Shown: one piece after another, positions 30,756 to 40,950 of the stretch
Numbering within the stretch: the first letter of the stretch is position 1
Layout of the letters: each line of letters begins with the position of its first letter
Assembly (NCBI GenBank): GCA_039105265.1
Contig: JAPFFF010000004.1
Coordinates: forward strand, 6,305,501-6,369,500
From: Tritrichomonas musculus
Lineage: Eukaryota > Parabasalia > Tritrichomonadida > Tritrichomonadidae
Direction of reading: 5' to 3'
DNA length: 64,000 nt
Translations under genes and position numbers: made by a program
Notes under the pieces: model-generated
What the model saw: the letters and a program-made list of their open reading frames with translations, nothing else
What the model was told of the DNA's origin: nothing
The model's database searches: none

Positions 30756-33700
30756 ATGCAAAGAAGCCTAGAAGATATATCATTTCATGAAATCTCACGA
30801 GAAAAAATCATTGAAAGCATTAAGAATGAAACTATTCAAGAGATTTATTCCAAATTTTCTTTTCAAGATATTAATATCCAAAAATTTAACGAAAGAATAA
30901 AAGAAAAAGATATCAAAAATTTTGTTCTCGGTTATATACAAGAATATAATTTTTTAACATATGAAATTTCTAAAATAAAGGAAAATGATGGTATTCAAAT
31001 TGCAAATTTAGTTATATGTACTGAAGACAAATGCTTTGTAATAAACTCAATAGGTTTAGATTTAATTTCTGATATTGTTAATGAAATTGAATTTCCGATG
31101 ATTAACCTTAGCCAAAATTCTAAAGATGTAATACCAATAGAGGAGGCAACAAACTTTTATAAACATTTTTATAAAAAGTTTACTGAATCAGATCAATTTG
31201 TTGCTCAAACAATTAAACCGATTTCATCTTATATAATTCGCAGATTTTATTATCCATCAGATTTTTTCGATGACAGTTCTTTTTTCTTATACAAATCAGC
31301 GCAAAAAACAATCGATCAATACATTGAAACCGGACTTGAAGACTTTTTCTTTATTACAAAATCTGCAGAATTAGAAGATCAATTTGAATCATTTTCAAAT
31401 TCAATTGAAGCCAAAATAAACGGTCACCGTTCAAATCCAATGGACAATAAGCAAATTTATGAATTTGATGTTTCTGAATTTATTATATTACGTAATATAG
31501 ATCGATCAATTAACTTATGCATTCACATTCCGACACTTTTTTTGTTTGTAGTGAAAAAGTTCCAGTATTCAATTGAAAACGACAAATTAATAAATCATGA
31601 GAAGGAGTTCTGTACAAAGCATTCGCATAGATGTTTCACACGGTTTTATGGCTTTGTTTACCACTTTGTATATGATAATATTACAAATCAAAAAGTGAGA
31701 AAAGAATTCGGAGCCGTTTACGAATTCATGAGCAACGATAACCTTCTTAAATACGTTTTAAGCAACGGTGACGCGATCAATGAATTATTCTCATTGACAG
31801 TTTTGAATAGATTAATTCAAGCCATTGACTATTTAGCCTCACAAAATCTTATTCATCGTGATTTAAAGCCAGAAAACATCTTGATTGACCATGACTTTAA
31901 TGTTTTCATTCACGACTTCGAAACCGTTCGAGAAGTCAATTCCAAAGATGAATATACATTAGATTTTGGGTCAGCGCAATATGAATCGCCTGAGCAATGC
32001 CACGGCAAAGGTGAGATTTCATTTCCTACTGACATTTTTTCTCTTGGTCAAATTATTTATTTCATCTTTGAAAAGAAGCACCGATTTCAAGGGTCAAATA
32101 AAGCAGCAATAGACAGTCAATTGCTGAGTAACAAGCCTGCCAAAATGGAGAGAGGACCACAAGAAATACGTGATTTATTTCAAAGGTGTGTCAAATTTAA
32201 TCCAGAGGAAAGGCCGACAATTAAAGAAGTCAAAGAAAGATTCATCAAACTGAATTCTTTCGAATTCATCGAGCAATATTTGATTGAATTGGATTCGAAA
32301 AATGTAAGCAACACTGACATTATTCATTATTTTACGCAGAATTTGATAATTAACTCAGATAACATTGATCGATTTCACAAATATCTGAATTATATATCAT
32401 TATTGCTTCAATTACTGTCTATTAAAGATGAAGCAAAAGGGCTTTGCATGTTGGGACTTGCTTACAAAAAAGGAGAACAAGTTGAAAAGAACTATTCCAA
32501 AGCACTTGAATATTTTAAGTCAGCTTCTGATCTTGGTAATTCTGATGGTCTTTATTATATTGCAATGATGCATTATTTCGGTGAAGGCGTTGAATGTGAT
32601 GCAAAAAAATGTCTCATCTATTTAAAAGAAGCAGCACTAAAAAAAAATTGTAAAGCACTCTTTCAAGTGGGTCAATTTTATTACCATGGAATATTTTATC
32701 CTCAGAATTATTTGACAGCAAAAGAACTTTTTGAATCAGCAGCTGCTATAAACAATCCAGATGCATTCTTTTATCTGGGCTTAATGTACTATCATGGAAA
32801 AGGTGTTGCTATAAATTATTCAGATGCTTTGTACTATTTACAACAAGCTTCACATTACAAGAATGCTCAAGCAAACTTTTTGTTGGGAGTAATGTATTTT
32901 TACGGCAGAGGCGTTGCCAAAGATTACCAAAAAGCTCGTGAATATTTTGAAAAAGGCGGAAAATTAAATGATTCAAATTCTTTTGTAAATCTCGGAAATA
33001 TCTATGACGAAGGCTACGGTGTTGAAAAAGATCACAAAAAGGCATTTGAATATTATCAAAAATCATCCAAATTAAATAATTCATTAGCTGATTTCATGAT
33101 CGGTGTTCATTATTTGAATGGTCTTGGTGTATCAAAAGACGTTAATGAAGCAAAAAAATATTTTGAAATCTCTGCTTCAAAAAAGAATAATAAAGCACAA
33201 AATGCATTAGGATGTTTATTTTATAATGAAAAGAATTATACATCTGCTAAGTATTATTTTGAATTGGCTGCAAATCAAAACAATCCTAATTCTCTCATTG
33301 GTTTAGGTCTGTTGTATTTCAACGGTTTTGGTGTTGAAAGAGATTATAAAAAAGCATTTCAATGTTTTAAATCGGCAGCAAATATGAATGATCCACGTGC
33401 TTTTTATAATTTAGGTGTTCTTTATTATTTAGGTTTTGGAGTAGAACAAAATTACCAAAAAGCAAAAAATTATTTTGAAGCATCAGCAAGTTACAACGAT
33501 CCTGATGCTTGTCTCTGTTTAGGGATTCTTCATCAGGAAGGGAAAGGAGTTCCTCAAAATTACAATAGTGCCATCAATTATTATAAATTGGCTGCACAAA
33601 GAGGTGTTGCAAGTGCTTATGTCCAATTAGGAAAGTTGTGTTTTGAAGGAAAAGGATGCAAAAAGGATCTTGAACATGCTAAATTCTTCTTTGAAAATGC

Positions 33701-35693
33701 TGCTTTAATAGATCAAGATTGTTATTATTATGTTGGTCTTATTTATTATGTTAAGAAAAAGTATACAGAAGCTAAAACATACTTTGAAATTGCTGCTGCA
33801 AATGGTTTTCCAATGGCACTTGCTAATTTAGGGAATCTTTACTTGGAAGGTTTTGGTGTTGATAAAAACATATCAAAAGCTAAAGAATATTTAAATGAAG
33901 CTGCTAAAATGAATGAGCCAAATTCTCTTCTTAATCTTGGATATATTTATTATTACGGCCTGGATGGAGTTGTTGATTACTTAAGAGCAAAATACTATTA
34001 TGAATTATGTGCCAAACAAGGAAACACGTTTGCTTATTACGCACTCGGACTTCTCTATTTACATGGATACGGTGTTCAACAAGACTGCCAAAAAGCAATT
34101 GAATATTTTGAATTATCATCTAAGCATAACAATCCAATGGCAAATAACATGCTAGGAATCATTTACTTAGAAGGAGATGGTGTTCCAATTGACCATTTAA
34201 AAGCAAAGCATTATTTTGAATTGGCCTCATTTGAAAGCAATTCTTCTTCACTGTATCAATTAGGTTTATTTTATTATAAACAAGGAAAGCATTCAGAAAG
34301 AAATTATGTAAAAGCAAGAGAATGCTTTAATATGGCTGCTGAGAAGAGGAATCCAATTGCATTGTTCTATTTGGGCTTCATTTATGAGAATGGAAAAGGT
34401 GTTGAAAAAGACATAAAAAAAGCAATTGAATACTATTTAAAAAGCACAGAGAATCATTATTTCCAAGATAAAAGCATTGTTGATGACAGCGATAACATAT
34501 CACAAGCCAATTATAAATCAGATAGAAACAATTTTAATTATTATCGATCAAACAATGATCTTGGATTGATTTACGTCACAGAAAAAGAATTCCAAAACAA
34601 AGATCTGGCTCGTAAATATTTGCAAGAGGCAGGAAATAATGAATATCCTTTTGGCCAGAACAATTACGGCTTGTTTTATCAATTTTACTTGAATGACAAA
34701 GAAAGAGCCTTGCACATGTTTAATCGATCATCAAAACATCAATTCGCTATGGCTGAATTTAATTTGGCCCACTTTTATGAACAAGAAGGAGAAATTGATG
34801 AATCTATAAAACATTATGAATTAGTATCGCAATATGAAAACGTTGCATTCACATTTAGAGGCCAATTAATTGATGACGATGAAAGATTGAATGTTTCAAA
34901 AATGTTCTTGACTTGTTTCGCTAATTTAAAACTCACTTTGTTTTATTTAAACAAAATTGAAACAGCTCAAGAATATCTGATGAAATCTATATTCCAACCG
35001 CTGTTTAGACTTTTGGTGCAGCCAACTCGTCATTCTTATTCTTTCACGTTTAAATGCAATCATCAAAATGGAGGGGCAAAAATCACAAATTTAAAGGATT
35101 TTTATTTGAATTTTCCATTATTCAATTTACAAAAGAAATTTGAACCAAATAATGTTGAATCAGGATGGAAAAAAAATGAATATTGTTCAAAAGATAAAAA
35201 AATAATATTAAATTTTGAAAATGAAAGTCATTCAAATGAATTGCAAAATAAAAATGGGTTAAATGATTATAAAAAGAAAAATGTTATTAATAATAGTGAT
35301 CAAATTGCTGATTCTTCCCTTATTGACAGATATCAAAATATTGAATTAATTGAAAAAGTTGACAATATTCTGAAAAATATGAAAATCGGAATAAAAGAAC
35401 AAGAATTTAGATATGAAAGCCAAACAAATATGAACACAATTCAATTCAAGTTAACAGATGATAATAGAAATCTTATATTGCAGTATCCAAATGATTTACA
35501 TGATAAGTTTTTAAAAATTATTGATGAATATAAATTATTAATTCAAGACATTATTCTAGAAATGAATTCTATTGTTTATAATCCTCCATATTGCGTTTTA
35601 TTTGGTCGAATTCCAATAGAACAAGAGATCAAAAAAAATAATGAAATTAATCAATTATTCTATGAAGGATTTCTTTTTGATCAAGATTCCTAA
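30756..35693 (+). CDS. Giant kinase-like/Sel1-repeat protein, 1645 aa
   Basis: The N-terminal 230 residues are unassigned. A protein-kinase fold spans about 235-510: no glycine loop is visible, a possible ATP Lys at 267/268 (VVKKF), catalytic loop HRDLKPEN (367-374) intact, but the DFG position reads DFE (387-389), and APE is replaced by ESPEQ; the C-lobe RCVKFNPEERPTIKEV is normal. Loss of the glycine loop and of Gly in DFG suggests a pseudokinase or altered activity. From about 565 to 1370 there are 22 Sel1-type repeats (consensus A-x-x-x-LG-x-x-Y-x-x-G-x-GV-x-x-[DN]-x-x-KA-x-x-YF). A ~270-residue polar C-terminus follows. Sel1 arrays are protein scaffolds. Kinase-Sel1 fusions are expanded in trichomonads. 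No membrane segment. Confidence 0.88.
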   Translation: MQRSLEDISFHEISREKIIESIKNETIQEIYSKFSFQDINIQKFNERIKEKDIKNFVLGYIQEYNFLTYEISKIKENDGIQIANLVICTEDKCFVINSIGLDLISDIVNEIEFPMINLSQNSKDVIPIEEATNFYKHFYKKFTESDQFVAQTIKPISSYIIRRFYYPSDFFDDSSFFLYKSAQKTIDQYIETGLEDFFFITKSAELEDQFESFSNSIEAKINGHRSNPMDNKQIYEFDVSEFIILRNIDRSINLCIHIPTLFLFVVKKFQYSIENDKLINHEKEFCTKHSHRCFTRFYGFVYHFVYDNITNQKVRKEFGAVYEFMSNDNLLKYVLSNGDAINELFSLTVLNRLIQAIDYLASQNLIHRDLKPENILIDHDFNVFIHDFETVREVNSKDEYTLDFGSAQYESPEQCHGKGEISFPTDIFSLGQIIYFIFEKKHRFQGSNKAAIDSQLLSNKPAKMERGPQEIRDLFQRCVKFNPEERPTIKEVKERFIKLNSFEFIEQYLIELDSKNVSNTDIIHYFTQNLIINSDNIDRFHKYLNYISLLLQLLSIKDEAKGLCMLGLAYKKGEQVEKNYSKALEYFKSASDLGNSDGLYYIAMMHYFGEGVECDAKKCLIYLKEAALKKNCKALFQVGQFYYHGIFYPQNYLTAKELFESAAAINNPDAFFYLGLMYYHGKGVAINYSDALYYLQQASHYKNAQANFLLGVMYFYGRGVAKDYQKAREYFEKGGKLNDSNSFVNLGNIYDEGYGVEKDHKKAFEYYQKSSKLNNSLADFMIGVHYLNGLGVSKDVNEAKKYFEISASKKNNKAQNALGCLFYNEKNYTSAKYYFELAANQNNPNSLIGLGLLYFNGFGVERDYKKAFQCFKSAANMNDPRAFYNLGVLYYLGFGVEQNYQKAKNYFEASASYNDPDACLCLGILHQEGKGVPQNYNSAINYYKLAAQRGVASAYVQLGKLCFEGKGCKKDLEHAKFFFENAALIDQDCYYYVGLIYYVKKKYTEAKTYFEIAAANGFPMALANLGNLYLEGFGVDKNISKAKEYLNEAAKMNEPNSLLNLGYIYYYGLDGVVDYLRAKYYYELCAKQGNTFAYYALGLLYLHGYGVQQDCQKAIEYFELSSKHNNPMANNMLGIIYLEGDGVPIDHLKAKHYFELASFESNSSSLYQLGLFYYKQGKHSERNYVKARECFNMAAEKRNPIALFYLGFIYENGKGVEKDIKKAIEYYLKSTENHYFQDKSIVDDSDNISQANYKSDRNNFNYYRSNNDLGLIYVTEKEFQNKDLARKYLQEAGNNEYPFGQNNYGLFYQFYLNDKERALHMFNRSSKHQFAMAEFNLAHFYEQEGEIDESIKHYELVSQYENVAFTFRGQLIDDDERLNVSKMFLTCFANLKLTLFYLNKIETAQEYLMKSIFQPLFRLLVQPTRHSYSFTFKCNHQNGGAKITNLKDFYLNFPLFNLQKKFEPNNVESGWKKNEYCSKDKKIILNFENESHSNELQNKNGLNDYKKKNVINNSDQIADSSLIDRYQNIELIEKVDNILKNMKIGIKEQEFRYESQTNMNTIQFKLTDDNRNLILQYPNDLHDKFLKIIDEYKLLIQDIILEMNSIVYNPPYCVLFGRIPIEQEIKKNNEINQLFYEGFLFDQDS

Positions 35694-36005
35694 TAGATTT
35701 GATGATAGCCTTCTCCTTTTTTTATGCTTTTTTAGAGATTTTTAATTCGAATTAAAAAAAAAAAAAACGATACAGAGTTGATAAAAGTTTGATAAAATTG
35801 ATAAAAATAATATCTATCAAAAATTGTGATTAATTGAGAATGATTCTCAATAATTTCATAATTATATAAATCAATTTTTGTAAACATTGAATTTTGAATA
35901 GTATATTTTTTTTTGTCATTCAAAAAATATATATAAAATGTTCTCAAATATTTGAAAAATAAAACTAAGCAAAATGAATTCATTTTTATTAGTTTAAACA
36001 AAAAG
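35694..36005. other. Intergenic with ZIP-like gene promoter
   Basis: A-run at about 35752-35766. Initiator-like TCATTTTT at 35980-35987 lies 18 nt before the ATG at 36006. Confidence 0.5.
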
Positions 36006-36950
36006 ATGGCTACAACTACTAAACCGTCAACCCTTTTATGGCTAAGCGTGGTACTGGTTCTTGTTGTGAACTTAGCAGTTATGTGTATTCCAGTTTTTAT
36101 TAAACAAGATGTTGTTCGAAACCTAATTAAACCATTTATGACAGCAATCTTTATGATGGAAGGTATATTTTTCTTGTTACCAAATGGAATTGGTGGGTAT
36201 GATGACTCACGTCTTCCAAATACAGGAAGTGCAATTTGTGTTTTATTCATTGTTGTATTCGCAATGCTTGAAAACTTCTTGCCAGAAGCTCCAAATTCAA
36301 GCGGTGGCAATGATAACAAAGATAATAACGACAATGGCAATGTTGATCATAATGTTGATCAACAATCTCTACCAAATGAAACAAGCCAAGCCAGCCAAAA
36401 CACAGGATCTCAACAACAGCAAAATACATCGCAACCATCAGGCGGAAAGCCAAGTTTGGATAATATGGGAGATTTCAAATATTTGACCGCAATCTACGTT
36501 GTCATTATGTGGGTCACTTACATGATGGACGGAATGAGCTATTTCGCTGGTATGAAAGATGGTCCACATCCTGCAATCAACGCATTATTCGTTTTCATTT
36601 TCCGCTTTGGAACACTTCAATACGTTTATGGAATGCTCGTTATGAACGACAACCCGCCAAAGTGGCTATACTACCTCTACATGGTCCCACAGGCAGTCTT
36701 ATGGCCAATTGCATCTTTGATTTCTTTCTATGTTCACAAGCCAACAGGATCAATGTACACATGTGATCACTGCTTTAATGCTATCTTTGCAGGCGCCATT
36801 CTTTACATGGGATTCCGAATGATGTATCAATTCCAACAAGCATTCAAAGATGACAACGATACTAAAAACAGGATCATCCAAGGTGTTACTCTTGCAGTTG
36901 GTTATCTCTGGTTCTGCTTCGTCGGAGGTATCTGGACAATGAATAACTAG
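36006..36950 (+). CDS. ZIP-like polytopic membrane protein with degenerate metal site, 314 aa
   Basis: Topology: three helices (about 10-31, 40-60, 75-92), a variable Asn/Gln/Asp-rich loop (98-150), then five helices. A 3 + loop + 5 plan is that of ZIP (SLC39) metal transporters. Helix-level likenesses are FMTAIFMMEGIFFLLPNGI (ZIP helix 2 ...HLLPEA), MMDGMSYFAG (ZIP helix 4 HSxxDGxxIG) and FNAIFAGAILYMGF (ZIP helix 7 ...AGTFLYVAL). The His/Glu ligands expected in helices 4 and 5 are not there (Met, Phe and Arg instead), so metal transport is doubtful. The upstream frame extension lacks ATG; the ATG at 36006 fits the initiator. A second copy, nearly identical at its 3' end, lies inverted at the right edge. 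ZIP kinship is an inference; it may be a novel family. Confidence 0.55.
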   Translation: MATTTKPSTLLWLSVVLVLVVNLAVMCIPVFIKQDVVRNLIKPFMTAIFMMEGIFFLLPNGIGGYDDSRLPNTGSAICVLFIVVFAMLENFLPEAPNSSGGNDNKDNNDNGNVDHNVDQQSLPNETSQASQNTGSQQQQNTSQPSGGKPSLDNMGDFKYLTAIYVVIMWVTYMMDGMSYFAGMKDGPHPAINALFVFIFRFGTLQYVYGMLVMNDNPPKWLYYLYMVPQAVLWPIASLISFYVHKPTGSMYTCDHCFNAIFAGAILYMGFRMMYQFQQAFKDDNDTKNRIIQGVTLAVGYLWFCFVGGIWTMNN

Positions 36951-37135
36951 ATTTAGAAAAATTGTATTTCTATATTAAATAGATTAATTAATTTTATTTA
37001 TTTTAAAAAAAAAACTCATTATTTTATATGTATATATATAGTAAATTGATTATAAAATTAACTAAAAATAGGTAAATCCAAGGGGAAAAAAATTATTTTT
37101 TTTTATTAAAAATAATCTATTCAATATTTGAAAGA
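36951..37135. other. Short convergent intergenic region
   Basis: 3' ends of two convergent genes; only A/T runs seen. Confidence 0.5.
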
Positions 37136-40100
37136 TTATTTAAAATCGAATGACTTTAAAATAGCTGATTCTGAAGGTCCATCATTTTTGCCAAAGCAAA
37201 GCATGTGTTTTCTTGCCATTATGAATACGCCAACACAAACTGCAGCAACAACAAGAACGACAACAATTACAATTGCTACAATAGCTCCAGTACTGAGTCC
37301 CTTCTTCTTTTTATCCTCTTTCGAAGAAGGTTCAGGTTCTAATTGGTCGGAAGGCGTGTACCAGTCATACTGCTCAGGATGGTCGGAGAATTCAGTCTCA
37401 ATCATTCTTGGGTATCTCCAGTCATCGGTGAAGTAAGTGACGACCATTTGGTAAGCAAGAATTCCAGCAACAGTCAATTTTCCTTCGACAACTTCGACTG
37501 TCATTGTGTGAGTCTTGCTTGTGTCGATTCCAGTTTTGAAGAAAAGCAATGATTTGTGAGCACGTGAAGAAGCTTTCAGCTTGGCTTTGTCGTTCGATGG
37601 ATCAATGCTAAAGTCGCCAATTGTGCCAATTTCTTTGCCGTCCAACTTGACAATAGCTCGGCCTGATCCAGGCTGGTAGTCTCCGATGATACCAATTTCT
37701 GGCTTCAGCTTCGGGATCTTGATTGTCATCACTGAATTCTTGTCGTTTGAGTTGTCCTTTGCTTGGCCTTTTGCATAGCCAGTGATGCCCTTTCCGTTGT
37801 AGTACAAACCGCCATGATACAAGTCCCAACGGTTACTGAATTCAAAGTAACGTTTGTTCGTGATTGGATAGATTTTTCGAGCACGGACAGGGTGTCCGAA
37901 TTCAATTGCAGAAATGCAAGTTCGTCCTTCGTTTCCATCTTTCCATTTCAGGCTGTTGTTGTGGAAGACAAGCTTCAAGTAGCGGCCGTTTACAGTCTTA
38001 TTGAGCTCGATGTAGTCTTGAACTCGATTGTCAAAGAAGCCAGCAAAAATGAGAGACTCGTTGTGGTTGATTGAGTAGTTCTCCTCCTTGTAAGGAATCG
38101 TTGTTTCTGTCTCGCTCGATGGTGGAGAGACAACAGAGTAGTTGTAAGGAGCCAAGTAGATCTCGAGGTAACTGTCCATTGCGAACCAGTTTGTATTTCC
38201 TGTTTTTCCTATTCTTATTGACTCGAAAGACTGTGTCACATCCATGTCGAATTCAAAGATGTGTGGGAACTTCACTGCTATGTTTGAAGGCCACCAATTC
38301 ACGCGATATTCGGTCGTTGCATCGTCATCGACCAAAGCAGTTATTGGTTCATCTTGTGTTCCGGTTCCTTGTCCGCTATTTGAGTTTATAACGACAGATC
38401 CAGCTGGATATTTGTATAGAACCCAATTTGTTTGATTGGCGCCTTTGATGTACGTTGCACCATCCCACTCGTCCATTCCGTAGATCCTTTCGAAATTGGG
38501 ATGATACTGTGAATTATACATTTCTTCTTCATCGACAACGTTGTATTTAAACCAAGAGGCAGGAACAGTTTCCCATGTCACTTGCGAGTCGTCTGCAGAG
38601 CCGAGCATCTTGTAGCCAACCCAACTTCGCCCTTTGAATCCATTCCCACGGTTAGGGAAGATGATGTGTCTGTAGTGATAAAGCTTGCTGCTATCGAGAG
38701 TAAGAGTTGCCGATGTGTTTGCTAAATCAAAGGACATTTGTGTTCCTTTTTGGTAGTTGAGTAGCTTGTCTGCATCTTTGTCAGGATCGCCAGCAAGTGG
38801 CTCTTCGGAGAGGTAAAATGCACCTTCAGAATCTGCACTGATAACAAAAACATACTCGCCTGTTTCCGGCACTGAAAAGTTTCCTTCTCCAATGCCGAGC
38901 CAGTAATTGACATCTCTGTTCGAGTAGTCAGGAGCTGCAATTCCGTTGTTGATGTATTGCGAGGTAAGGACTGGGCACTCATTCGAATGATTAGCCTGGT
39001 ATCTGTAGGCCTTAAAGAGGTCATCCTCAGTCAATGGAATGTTTCCAACTCGCTGCAAATAAGCGATGTTATTGAAGTAATAAGTTGTGAATTGGCAGAT
39101 GACAACATGTGTATCGCCTGTCGTTTTATCCTTGTACGAAACATTGACCGTTTCAATTTCAGTCAGACTTGATTTGGGCGTCAATGTGTAGACACCTTTT
39201 GACTCTTCTTTCCACGCACTTGATCGACCTGGTTCGAATTCAGCACTCTGGAATTCAAAGGATCCAAATTGCTGAGTATTTGATCGTTGCACGAAGTCAC
39301 TGAAATTAATGATCTGTGCAAAAGGGAAGATTCTATATGGACGTGCTGTTATGAATGCTTTTCCATCGACAATGCTGCCAACAGCATAGATGTTTGTCAC
39401 TGGATGAAATGGCTTCAGTTTCATGCTGGCAACTTCGTCGATTGCTTTCTTCGTCAAGACGGAATCATTTGTACCGTGGAAGTTCCAATGATAACGCAAA
39501 TCACGATTGAAGATTCTTGAAGCTCTAAGCATCTCTGATCCAGCTGCTCCGTAAGTATCACGTGGATACCAAAGCACTTCTTGATCCGCCTTCACAAACT
39601 CCTTGAACTTGTCAACACCGAAGAAATGAAGCAAGTTCGACAGCCTTGGAAGCTGGTCAGATCCTTGGTCATTGAGTGCGTAAGATGCGTAAGCAAAACG
39701 TGCCCAACCGCTTGTTGAACGATACGATGAGCACATTGAAGTTTTGGCGTAAACGACGAGGTTCACGGCATTGTTTGACATCTCGCCAGCATTCGATGTC
39801 TTGGCCCAGTTCTCTTGGTGATGGTGGTCCATTTCGTGGATGTTTCCCCACGGATTGTCAACAGCATTGGTGTAACGGACGACATTGTGAATCCAGCCTG
39901 GAGGCAGCACGCAGTAGTTTGCGCCAACCATTGCATAAGCAGCTCCGTATGCAATGTAAGGATCGTACAGCATGATGCATGGGTTCTTAACTCGTTCATA
40001 GCGTGGATTACCATAATTACCGTTGTCTCGTGCTGTTGTCTGCGAGATCTGTAAGGCACTCCTCCACCAGTGGAAGGCGTCATTCAGCCTCTTCTCTGAG

Positions 40101-40915
40101 CGGACAAAGTGTGATGGAACAATGTGCACTACGTTGCCTGTATCAATGTATGTGTATGGTCCTGGTAATTTAGAAAGTTCATCTTCCCATTCTTCGTCAC
40201 TCGTCATGCCATAGAAAAAGTAGGGTTGTAAAATGACACCAGTAATATTTATTTCAACTTGACTGAAGCCGTTAAAACTGAAAAGTAAGGTACCGCCAAA
40301 TGGAGAGGCAATGGTGTTAACGCGTTTGTTTAATGTAATTCCAAAGTTGACATTGTAAAGACGCTCGTTGTATGGCCTTGGATCAATTGGGATGCATTGG
40401 CGATTGATAGTTAATGAGATTGTAACTCCTTCTGGAATTTCAATTGTAACAAGTTCGCCTGGCGGTAAAAATGCTGGTAAAACATGTCGCGAGTATTTTG
40501 AGGACATAACAAATCGGACTTTGACTCGATCTGCTTTATCTAATACATCATCCGTGGTATAATAAGTTTTGGCAGCAGCTGGGTGCCAAAATACTTGGTC
40601 TTGCGTAACATTTGATTGGGTGTATATCGGTCTTAGATTTTCGTATTCTTCTTTCATTTTATCGGCGGTACATGTTCGATTGAACGCATGCCCTGGCCAT
40701 GGATAATCTTCGGGCTCTATTTTTTCTGCAGTAAATCCTTTATTGTATAATGATTTTTTTTGAGGTTTAGGTAAACCAGTTTGAAGGACTTCGAATCCAT
40801 CAATTAAATCGTGTTCAACTTCATCTACACCTGGATGACCAAAAATAGATTTTACATAGCTTTGTTCACTATTGCTTAATATTGAGAGAAAAGCAAAAAC
40901 TAATATGCTAATCAT
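37136..40915 (-). CDS. M60-like (gluzincin) surface metallopeptidase, 1259 aa
   Basis: A type I membrane ectoenzyme. Signal peptide about 1-18 (MISILVFAFLSILSNSEQS). The peptidase domain (roughly 120-560) carries the zinc motif HEMDH (360-364) with a downstream Glu in GE (378), fitting HExxH-x(8-28)-E of M60-like/enhancin enzymes. Next are a PA14-like or related carbohydrate-binding segment (about 640-800, EGNFSVPETGEYVFVISADS), a discoidin (F5/8C)-like domain (about 850-1010) and a further beta domain to about 1185. Lys-rich KKKKGLSTGA precedes a 24-residue membrane helix (AIVIVVVLVVAAVCVGVF) and a 29-residue tail. Established knowledge: such enzymes with carbohydrate-binding modules act on mucins and are expanded in mucosal microbes including Trichomonas. 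Inference: degradation of host mucin. The codons are well ordered; no damage. Confidence 0.92.
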   Translation of the reverse strand: MISILVFAFLSILSNSEQSYVKSIFGHPGVDEVEHDLIDGFEVLQTGLPKPQKKSLYNKGFTAEKIEPEDYPWPGHAFNRTCTADKMKEEYENLRPIYTQSNVTQDQVFWHPAAAKTYYTTDDVLDKADRVKVRFVMSSKYSRHVLPAFLPPGELVTIEIPEGVTISLTINRQCIPIDPRPYNERLYNVNFGITLNKRVNTIASPFGGTLLFSFNGFSQVEINITGVILQPYFFYGMTSDEEWEDELSKLPGPYTYIDTGNVVHIVPSHFVRSEKRLNDAFHWWRSALQISQTTARDNGNYGNPRYERVKNPCIMLYDPYIAYGAAYAMVGANYCVLPPGWIHNVVRYTNAVDNPWGNIHEMDHHHQENWAKTSNAGEMSNNAVNLVVYAKTSMCSSYRSTSGWARFAYASYALNDQGSDQLPRLSNLLHFFGVDKFKEFVKADQEVLWYPRDTYGAAGSEMLRASRIFNRDLRYHWNFHGTNDSVLTKKAIDEVASMKLKPFHPVTNIYAVGSIVDGKAFITARPYRIFPFAQIINFSDFVQRSNTQQFGSFEFQSAEFEPGRSSAWKEESKGVYTLTPKSSLTEIETVNVSYKDKTTGDTHVVICQFTTYYFNNIAYLQRVGNIPLTEDDLFKAYRYQANHSNECPVLTSQYINNGIAAPDYSNRDVNYWLGIGEGNFSVPETGEYVFVISADSEGAFYLSEEPLAGDPDKDADKLLNYQKGTQMSFDLANTSATLTLDSSKLYHYRHIIFPNRGNGFKGRSWVGYKMLGSADDSQVTWETVPASWFKYNVVDEEEMYNSQYHPNFERIYGMDEWDGATYIKGANQTNWVLYKYPAGSVVINSNSGQGTGTQDEPITALVDDDATTEYRVNWWPSNIAVKFPHIFEFDMDVTQSFESIRIGKTGNTNWFAMDSYLEIYLAPYNYSVVSPPSSETETTIPYKEENYSINHNESLIFAGFFDNRVQDYIELNKTVNGRYLKLVFHNNSLKWKDGNEGRTCISAIEFGHPVRARKIYPITNKRYFEFSNRWDLYHGGLYYNGKGITGYAKGQAKDNSNDKNSVMTIKIPKLKPEIGIIGDYQPGSGRAIVKLDGKEIGTIGDFSIDPSNDKAKLKASSRAHKSLLFFKTGIDTSKTHTMTVEVVEGKLTVAGILAYQMVVTYFTDDWRYPRMIETEFSDHPEQYDWYTPSDQLEPEPSSKEDKKKKGLSTGAIVAIVIVVVLVVAAVCVGVFIMARKHMLCFGKNDGPSESAILKSFDFK

Positions 40916-40940
40916 GGAAATTTTAAAAATTTAGATTGCA

Positions 40941-40950
40941 ACTTTTTGAG
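40941..40950 (-). promoter_or_regulatory. CTCAAAAAGT motif upstream of M60 gene
   Basis: CTCAAAAAGT on the minus strand lies about 25 bp before the M60 ATG. Similar TCAAAAAGT/ACTTTTTGA words are found near the starts of the kinase (1711-1740) and phosphoesterase (about 49260-49300) genes. Only a candidate. Confidence 0.25.

Noticed and set aside
35732-36340. 202-codon ORF antisense to the ZIP-like gene
   Set aside because: Half lies in noncoding A-rich DNA and the other half mirrors the coding strand.
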